Shown: positions 1 to 4,300 of the stretch, piece after piece | Numbering within the stretch: the first letter of the stretch is position 1 | Layout: each line of letters opens with the position of its first letter | Assembly (NCBI GenBank): GCA_003517915.1 | Contig: DOZQ01000058.1 | Span: 1-6,711 of the forward strand | From: Oscillospiraceae bacterium | GTDB lineage: Bacteria; Bacillota; Clostridia; Oscillospirales; Acutalibacteraceae | Reading direction: 5' to 3' | Length of the DNA: 6,711 nucleotides | Translations under genes and position numbers: made by a program | The notes under the pieces: generated by a model | What the model was told of the DNA's origin: nothing | Databases searched by the model: none | What the model saw: only the letters and a program-made list of their open reading frames with translations

Positions 1-10
1 AGCCTGCTGA

Positions 11-31
11 CTTGAAAACTTTGTTTTCAAG
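11..31. repeat. Perfect 9-bp inverted repeat, 3-nt loop
   Basis: CTTGAAAAC (11-19) and GTTTTCAAG (23-31) are exact reverse complements separated by TTT. The hairpin lies 39 nt before the lipoprotein start. No T-run follows it on either strand, so it does not look like a standard intrinsic terminator. Its right arm overlaps the weak candidate -35 element at 21-26, so it could be an operator, but this is inference. It could also be the remains of the 3' end of an upstream gene outside the window. Confidence 0.5.
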
Positions 32-48
32 TGGTTTGGATATATAAA
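21..48 (+). promoter_or_regulatory. Possible promoter for the lipoprotein gene
   Basis: TTGTTT (21-26) and TATAAA (43-48) are separated by 16 nt, giving a plausible sigma-A type promoter with transcription starting about 55 and a 15-nt leader. The region is AT-rich, so such matches arise easily by chance. The window edge hides any promoter further upstream. The overlap with the inverted repeat at 11-31 is the only regulatory hint. Confidence 0.3.
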
Positions 49-69
49 AATTTGCTTGGGGGAAACAAA

Positions 70-465
70 ATGAAAAAGTGTTTGTCAGTATTATTGATTC
101 TCATACTTTGTGCATCAGTTTTAGTCGGCTGCGGCGAAGGCGGTGGAGGCGCCGGTTCTACTGGACTTAGCGGCAAATATATCATCACCTCTATGGATGA
201 AAACGGCGTTGTAACGGATTTGGCAGAAATGGAAAGCATGTTTGAGCAAATGGGTATGAAGCTGGAAGACGCCATGTATCTCGAATTCAAGTCTGACGGT
301 AAATTTGACATGACAATCTTTGGTGAAACCGTGAGTGGCACATACACATCTGAGGGGAATACCGCAACTCTTGCCGTAGACGGCGAGAGCATCAATGCGA
401 CGATTAACGCAGGCGAAATTTCCCTTGAACAGGATGGCACTAAAATGGTATTCAAAAAGAAATAA
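70..465 (+). CDS. Small surface lipoprotein, lipocalin-like beta-rich domain
   Basis: This is a predicted 131-residue lipoprotein, exported and lipid-anchored on the outer face of the membrane. The N-terminus has two lysines, a hydrophobic core (residues 5-19) and a lipobox LVGC with Cys21 as the lipidated residue. A Gly/Ser-rich linker follows (about 22-33), then a compact beta-rich domain of about 95 residues with alternating strands and turns of the type SDGKF, SGTYTSEGN and LEQDGTKMVF. This pattern resembles small lipocalin-like lipoproteins common in Clostridia. That assignment rests on pattern memory, and the ligand is unknown. The start at 70 is chosen over an in-frame GTG at 31 because it puts the signal peptide at the N-terminus and follows a G-rich, weak Shine-Dalgarno-like run (58-63). 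A 129-nt gap with a hairpin separates it from the next gene. Confidence 0.85.
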   Translation: MKKCLSVLLILILCASVLVGCGEGGGGAGSTGLSGKYIITSMDENGVVTDLAEMESMFEQMGMKLEDAMYLEFKSDGKFDMTIFGETVSGTYTSEGNTATLAVDGESINATINAGEISLEQDGTKMVFKKK

Positions 466-506
466 CCAAAACCCATGCCATACCCCTGCAACCAAAAGTC
501 CTTTAC

Positions 507-552
507 AGCGAGCGAAACGAGTGTGCAAGTAAGCATAACCGTTTCGCTCGTT
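507..552 (+). terminator. Long-loop hairpin after the lipoprotein gene, possible terminator
   Basis: Bases 507-519 pair with 540-552 over 13 bp (one G-T pair), around a 20-nt loop. The core CGAGCGAAACG / CGTTTCGCTCG is perfect. The hairpin starts 41 nt after the lipoprotein stop. Only a short TTT follows (551-553), so intrinsic termination would be weak. The large loop also suits a dispersed intergenic repeat or an mRNA stability element. The stem ends 42 nt before the next start codon, so it could attenuate expression between the two genes. Confidence 0.4.
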
Positions 553-580
553 TGAGATTATACTAATCACCGATGATACG

Positions 581-588
581 AAAGGAGG
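581..588 (+). promoter_or_regulatory. Strong ribosome binding site
   Basis: AAAGGAGG lies 6 nt before the ATG at 595. It fixes the start of the receiver-like gene and is a much better match to anti-Shine-Dalgarno than the site before the lipoprotein gene. Confidence 0.85.
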
Positions 589-594
589 AAAAGC

Positions 595-966
595 ATGCGA
601 AATATTGTTTTATTAATGCTGCGTAAGCCTGTTGCACAGGGTCTGATAAGTAATCTTGAGGGTATCCCAGAAATTCGCCTGTTTTATGAAAACGATTATT
701 CCAAAGCTAGTAACCTCATCTATAAAAACAATGCTAATATAGCTCTTGTCGAGATCGCGGAAACAGGTGAATATGACGTTTATTATTGTCTTGCGCTTTG
801 TGCGAAATTGCGGATGTCAAAATGTAAGCTGCTGCTTTTATGCCCCGAACAGGATGAATCCACTATAGCGGCAGCAGTGAACGCCAAACAAAAAGGCTAT
901 ATTGAAGACTTTATATTTTATGATGCTTCCATTGATTATTTAGCATCCAAACTTTTAGCTACATAA
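595..966 (+). CDS. Degenerate response-regulator receiver-like protein (stand-alone)
   Basis: The product has 123 residues, the size of one CheY-like receiver domain, with no output domain. The predicted strand/helix order fits the fold: strand 4-9 (IVLLML), helix about 13-22, strand 26-31, helix 36-45, strand 48-54 (NIALVEI), helix 60-73, strand 77-83 (CKLLLLC), helix 88-99, strand 106-109, helix 112-122. The usual catalytic residues are absent. There is no acidic pair after strand 1 (residues 8-11 are MLRK). Glu53 stands where the phosphoacceptor Asp is expected. Cys83-Pro84 replaces the conserved Thr/Ser, and Tyr109-Asp110 falls where Lys-Pro is expected. A constitutively active-like or phosphorylation-independent signalling partner is therefore inferred. 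No DNA-binding domain or sensor kinase is visible. The start is set by the strong RBS. No convincing terminator follows, only a weak AT-rich hairpin around 987-1013. The fold assignment is moderately sure and the function is unknown. Confidence 0.8.
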   Translation: MRNIVLLMLRKPVAQGLISNLEGIPEIRLFYENDYSKASNLIYKNNANIALVEIAETGEYDVYYCLALCAKLRMSKCKLLLLCPEQDESTIAAAVNAKQKGYIEDFIFYDASIDYLASKLLAT

Positions 967-1012
967 TCAACTCTCAAATTTTCGGTAATTAAAAGAAGGC
1001 AAGACTTTTTAT

Positions 1013-1041
1013 TTGACCTCAATAGGAAAATATCGTATAGT
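1013..1041 (+). promoter_or_regulatory. Near-consensus sigma-A promoter of an orphan transcript
   Basis: TTGACC (1013-1018) and TATAGT (1036-1041) are separated by exactly 17 nt, each one mismatch from TTGACA / TATAAT. The upstream stretch (about 975-1012) is AT-rich like an UP element. The predicted start is about 1047-1049. The promoter lies between the receiver-like gene and a strong terminator, with no conventional + strand gene downstream, so it points to an independent small RNA. Confidence 0.72.
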
Positions 1042-1081
1042 CAAACCACTTATATATAAAACATGTCTTTTCATCCTATTG
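1020..1081. repeat. 8-bp inverted repeat spanning the orphan promoter
   Basis: CAATAGGA (1020-1027) recurs as TCCTATTG (1074-1081). The left arm lies in the promoter spacer and the right arm in the predicted 5' region of the transcript, 46 nt apart. It could be a pair of operator half-sites, but an 8-bp match at this distance can occur by chance. Confidence 0.25.
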
Positions 1082-1200
1082 GTGGTATCAAACTTCACGG
1101 AACACTCCAGAGAGGCGGGGAAAGAGACCCAGACTGCTGCACCTGCCTTCATTGCGTGCAAACGCAAAGCGGACACCTAGCGCAACCGTTTCAAGATTAG
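1063..1200 (+). CDS. Possible 45-residue Cys-rich peptide (alternative to ncRNA)
   Basis: An uninterrupted frame runs from ATG at 1063 to TAG at 1198-1200, ending 4 nt before the terminator stem. The peptide has a Cys cluster CCTCLHC (residues 25-31) with nearby His residues (12, 30, 38), which could bind metal. No signal peptide or membrane segment is visible. Against it, there is no Shine-Dalgarno sequence in the roughly 15-nt leader, several rare-type codons occur (AGA, CTA, GGG), and a frame this short in GC-balanced DNA can stay open by chance. The hairpins in the same segment favour an RNA product. It is listed because its position between promoter and terminator is unusually neat. Confidence 0.18.
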   Translation: MSFHPIGGIKLHGTLQRGGERDPDCCTCLHCVQTQSGHLAQPFQD

Positions 1201-1204
1201 CAAA

Positions 1205-1244
1205 GCCGCGACAAAATTGCTTTTGTCGCGGCCTTGTTCTGTTT
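1205..1244 (+). terminator. Strong intrinsic terminator, possibly bidirectional
   Basis: GCCGCGACAAAA (1205-1216) and TTTTGTCGCGGC (1221-1232) form a perfect 12-bp stem with a TTGC loop, followed on the + strand by the T-rich tail CTTGTTCTGTTT (1233-1244). On the - strand the hairpin lies 69 nt after the glycosidase stop and is followed by TTTGCTAATCTTG, a weaker tail. It therefore terminates the orphan + transcript and may also end the convergent glycosidase mRNA. Confidence 0.85.
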
Positions 1245-1300
1245 ACTTGCTAAGATTTAAAGCACCGGATATTTTACCTGTCTGCTTCCGGATCAATTCG

Positions 1301-4300
1301 TTATTCGGGATTTACAACATCGATTCTGATTCGTTTCGGCAGCCAAGTTGACAGAGGATCGGCGTTTTTGACAATTACCTCGAAGTAATCTCCTGTAAAG
1401 TCTCTGGCCAGTTTAACAAGTCCCGTCTGATCAATACTAAGCCCCTGCATGGTGTATTCCTGCGGAATCTCCCACACGAGATTCGGGTCAAGCGGCAGCG
1501 GGAAGCGGTCTTCCGCCGAGTGAATCACACGAGCCGACAACTGCATCTCGTCGTCCGGATCACTGAGCTCGGCCGGGCGAACCATATCCCTTGCGCCACT
1601 TATCTCATAAGTGATGAGCGGGCTTTCTTCGTTGACGGTATAGATCTCGAGATCCTCAATCCAAACCTCGGCGGTTGCGTTGCCCTCGGTCAGGAAGAAC
1701 ACCGGCCAGTTAACCGTGTTGGAGGTCACTCCGGTGCGGATTGCGGAGTATTCACCGGTAACCTCGTCTCCCTGAGCGTTGGTATAGCGTATGTACGCGG
1801 TGACCCTGTGTCCGCTTGGATCCGGAGTCTCGGTGATCCACATCTCATAGTAGGTGTCGCGTCTGAGACCTGTAGCACCCTCAAATGTCGTGACCTGCGC
1901 TGAAGCGTTCTGTCCCGCCGTAGCCGTCGAATAGCCAAGTGAGCCGTTGTTGTTCGTTCCAGTGCCGGAGAATTGCACCTTAATCACTTCGTTGGCGTTG
2001 CGCGCTTCCTGATTGCCGTCACGGAAGGCTATTGCGAACACGCCCGAAACCGGTTTGAACTTGGCGTACATAACCATGGTGCGTCCCGCAATATTTGTCG
2101 TGTTCTGATTTTCTACTCCGACAAACGCATCGCCTACGGCGCTGCCTCCGGAGCCGGAGAAGTTTTTATGCACATAGACCTTCTTGTCGGTCGCCGGATC
2201 TAGCTGTACCTTGTCGGCGGTGACGCCTTCTGTACCCGCCGGGGGATTACCCGGATTAGCGAGCCTTCTTCCCGGATAAAGTCCGACAAACGGAAGATCT
2301 CCGCGCTGACCGGCGCCCGTACCAGTTGGAGTGTTATTGATGTAATAGAAATAATGAGCGTGGCTGCCCATGGTGAACGACTTGCCGAGCACATCCCCGA
2401 GCGGGAAGGTCTGAATGTTTATTGGAGCTTCCCACGCCGCCGGCCTGTGGTCGTCAAAGTCATTTTCAACCATGAAATCAATGGTATAAACCTGCGTCGC
2501 GCCATAATCGTTTGTCACTGTTATTCTTGCCGACATGTCTTCCTCCGTCGGCTGGACTATGGTGACATCGCCGGCGTCAAGTCCCGCAGCCAATGTCACG
2601 GCTACCACCGGAATAACTCCTGTCGGAACCGACGCCGTAAAGCTGCGCAGAATCTTGTTGAATCCGGGCATCGCCCCTCCGTTTACGGTAATTCCTGTGA
2701 TGAAGTCCAAATCGCGGATGAAATTGACCTGATAGCTTGTTTCGTCCTCGCCCAGACTGGCGTCGATTCTCGCGAAAAACTGCGTATTAGACGCCTGAGA
2801 TATGCTGGAGGTTACCCCGTCATAGGTGGTCGCGGTCACAACCGGCCAGGGATCATTCGCGCCGAGCGGATAATCGTAGGACCTGACTTTTTCCTCAAAG
2901 TCCGCCAAAGGAGTTCCGTCTACAGAAATACCCGAAACCATCGGAGGCAGAACTTCCGCGACCGGAATTTCTTTGGACAGCGCCATCGGGTCGGAATTTG
3001 CGAACAGCGGCATCAGCGTGTACTTGCTCTCAAGCAGGCTGAGGCCCTCGGTGTTTTCAAGTCTCGAGCCGTCGCCGACGGTGCCGTTCGTATACATCTT
3101 GGCATACTGCGGGTTGTGGCTCCAGTCAAGGTTGCCAACGCCCTTCTGATGATGCAGCAGACGCAGAACGACATCCTCGGATTTTACCGCCTGATAGGGA
3201 TAGCGGCTCTTGCTGCGCCATGTGGACATGTTCTTGGGCTCGTAATGCAGAGCCACAGCCTCCATCGGCTGTCCCTCATAGTCCGCTTCGTAGGTCATAG
3301 ACGCGAGCAGACCCACGCCTTCCGCGTTGCGCAGAGCCAGCCAGCGTACGTCGGTCATGTTGCCGGTCTCCTGCAGGCGGAGGTAAGGATGGAAGCGGTC
3401 TTCAACCGTGCTTGACCACTTGCCGATGGGATTGCTGCCCTTGCGGTCCCAATAGGTTTCGCCCGGGCCGCGACCGTACCATGTAAGCTGTTCATACTCG
3501 GCGGGAACCTTCATCCACATACCGACTTCACCCAGCTCGCCGTTCGAGCCTGAAGGGGTAAGCTTGGTTGCGACGTCGATTCTGCCGTTGCCGTATACCG
3601 TATAAGTAACCGCGTATCCGCTACCGTTTTGCAGCGTAGCACTGACGTTTATGACGGTGCTGCGGGTGTCGGCGACCGTGGTGACGTTTACACCGGTCAT
3701 GTTTTCACCCTGCTCGTACCATCTGGCGTCATAAGCTTCTCCCTTGGTTCCCCAGCCGCTGCCGCCTACGCCGACGTTCTGGTCGGTTTCGGGACGGAAG
3801 AAGGAACCTACAGGAGCCCTGGAGATGAGATCGTTGCCATCCACATTGTAGGTGGTCATAAGGCCGCTGGCCTTGTTGAACGCAACCGTGAAGGGTTTGT
3901 TGTCGGGGGTGGTTCCGGTAATGGTTACAACGCCGTTCTCATCGTTCGTAGTAATGGCGTTCATGTTCTTAATGGAAACGTTCTTGTCCTCGCCCTTTAA
4001 TTCGGGCAGCCTGAACTGCTCCTGACCCTGAACGTATCCGGCATCGGCCCACAGCTCATCCTGCTTTAATTTGTATTCGATGTTGACAAGATATTCCGCG
4101 CCGGGCTTGGTTTCCGGGTCTTCATAGGGTATGGTAATAACCTTTGTCGAACCGGTATTTTGCATTCCCTGCGCGGGAGGCAGGTTGACCTGCTCGGCCA
4201 GCGAGCCGCTCTGGATGACCACGCCGTCTTCAAGCAAAGCCCAGGTGATGTCATAGTAGTTCGCGTTTTTGAACCTGTTGTTGTTGGTTATGCGCACCTG

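Larger units (their letters stand above)
1048..1244 (+). ncRNA. Candidate structured small RNA, about 190-200 nt
   Basis: A strong promoter on the left and a strong intrinsic terminator on the right bound a segment without a clear gene. Read by eye, the segment folds into consecutive hairpins: 1112-1119 with 1142-1149 (8 bp with G-U pairs); 1152-1157 with 1162-1167 (six Watson-Crick pairs closed by a GCAA, GNRA-type tetraloop); 1168-1172 with 1186-1190; then the terminator stem. A 5' hairpin pairing ACT/CAC near 1048 with 1081-1083 is weaker. CACC in the third loop (1174-1177) could pair with GGTG at 1081-1084 as a pseudoknot, which is speculative. The unit stands alone and is not a leader of a + strand gene. 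I could not match it to 6S RNA (the ends do not pair), SRP RNA, RNase P RNA, tmRNA or a T-box. Known Clostridia RNAs such as the raiA motif cannot be excluded by eye. The same segment contains a 45-codon frame (1063-1200). Confidence 0.55.

Noticed and set aside
536..565. Possible separate promoter for the receiver-like gene (TATACT at 559-564)
   Set aside because: No acceptable -35 element lies 16-18 nt upstream, so the match is not distinguishable from chance.
27..570. Two - strand frames opposite the lipoprotein gene
   Set aside because: The + strand frame has a textbook signal peptide and lipobox. The opposite frames have no RBS and no coherent domain.
987..1013. Weak hairpin with T-run as terminator of the receiver-like gene
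   Set aside because: The stem is about 8 A-T-dominated pairs with a mismatch and a single G-C pair, overlapping the next promoter. It is too unstable to call.
29..1051. Inverted 10-mer AAGTGGTTTG (29-38) / CAAACCACTT (1042-1051) that could be element ends
   Set aside because: Matches of this length are expected by chance in a window this size, and no transposase or target duplication is present.
1129..1148. B12-box-like string (ACCTGCC after AGACTGCTG), suggesting a cobalamin riboswitch
   Set aside because: The other conserved cobalamin elements are absent upstream, and there is no + strand gene for it to control.
1154..1190. ACGCAAAGC string resembling part of a c-di-GMP-I riboswitch
   Set aside because: The second half of the aptamer core is missing, and the string is explained by a simple hairpin with a GCAA loop.
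2354..3415. Long + strand open frame (353 codons) antisense to the glycosidase
   Set aside because: It is a shadow of GC-rich codon use in the real - strand gene. Its product is Arg/His/Val-rich with no recognisable domain, and no ribosome binding site precedes it.
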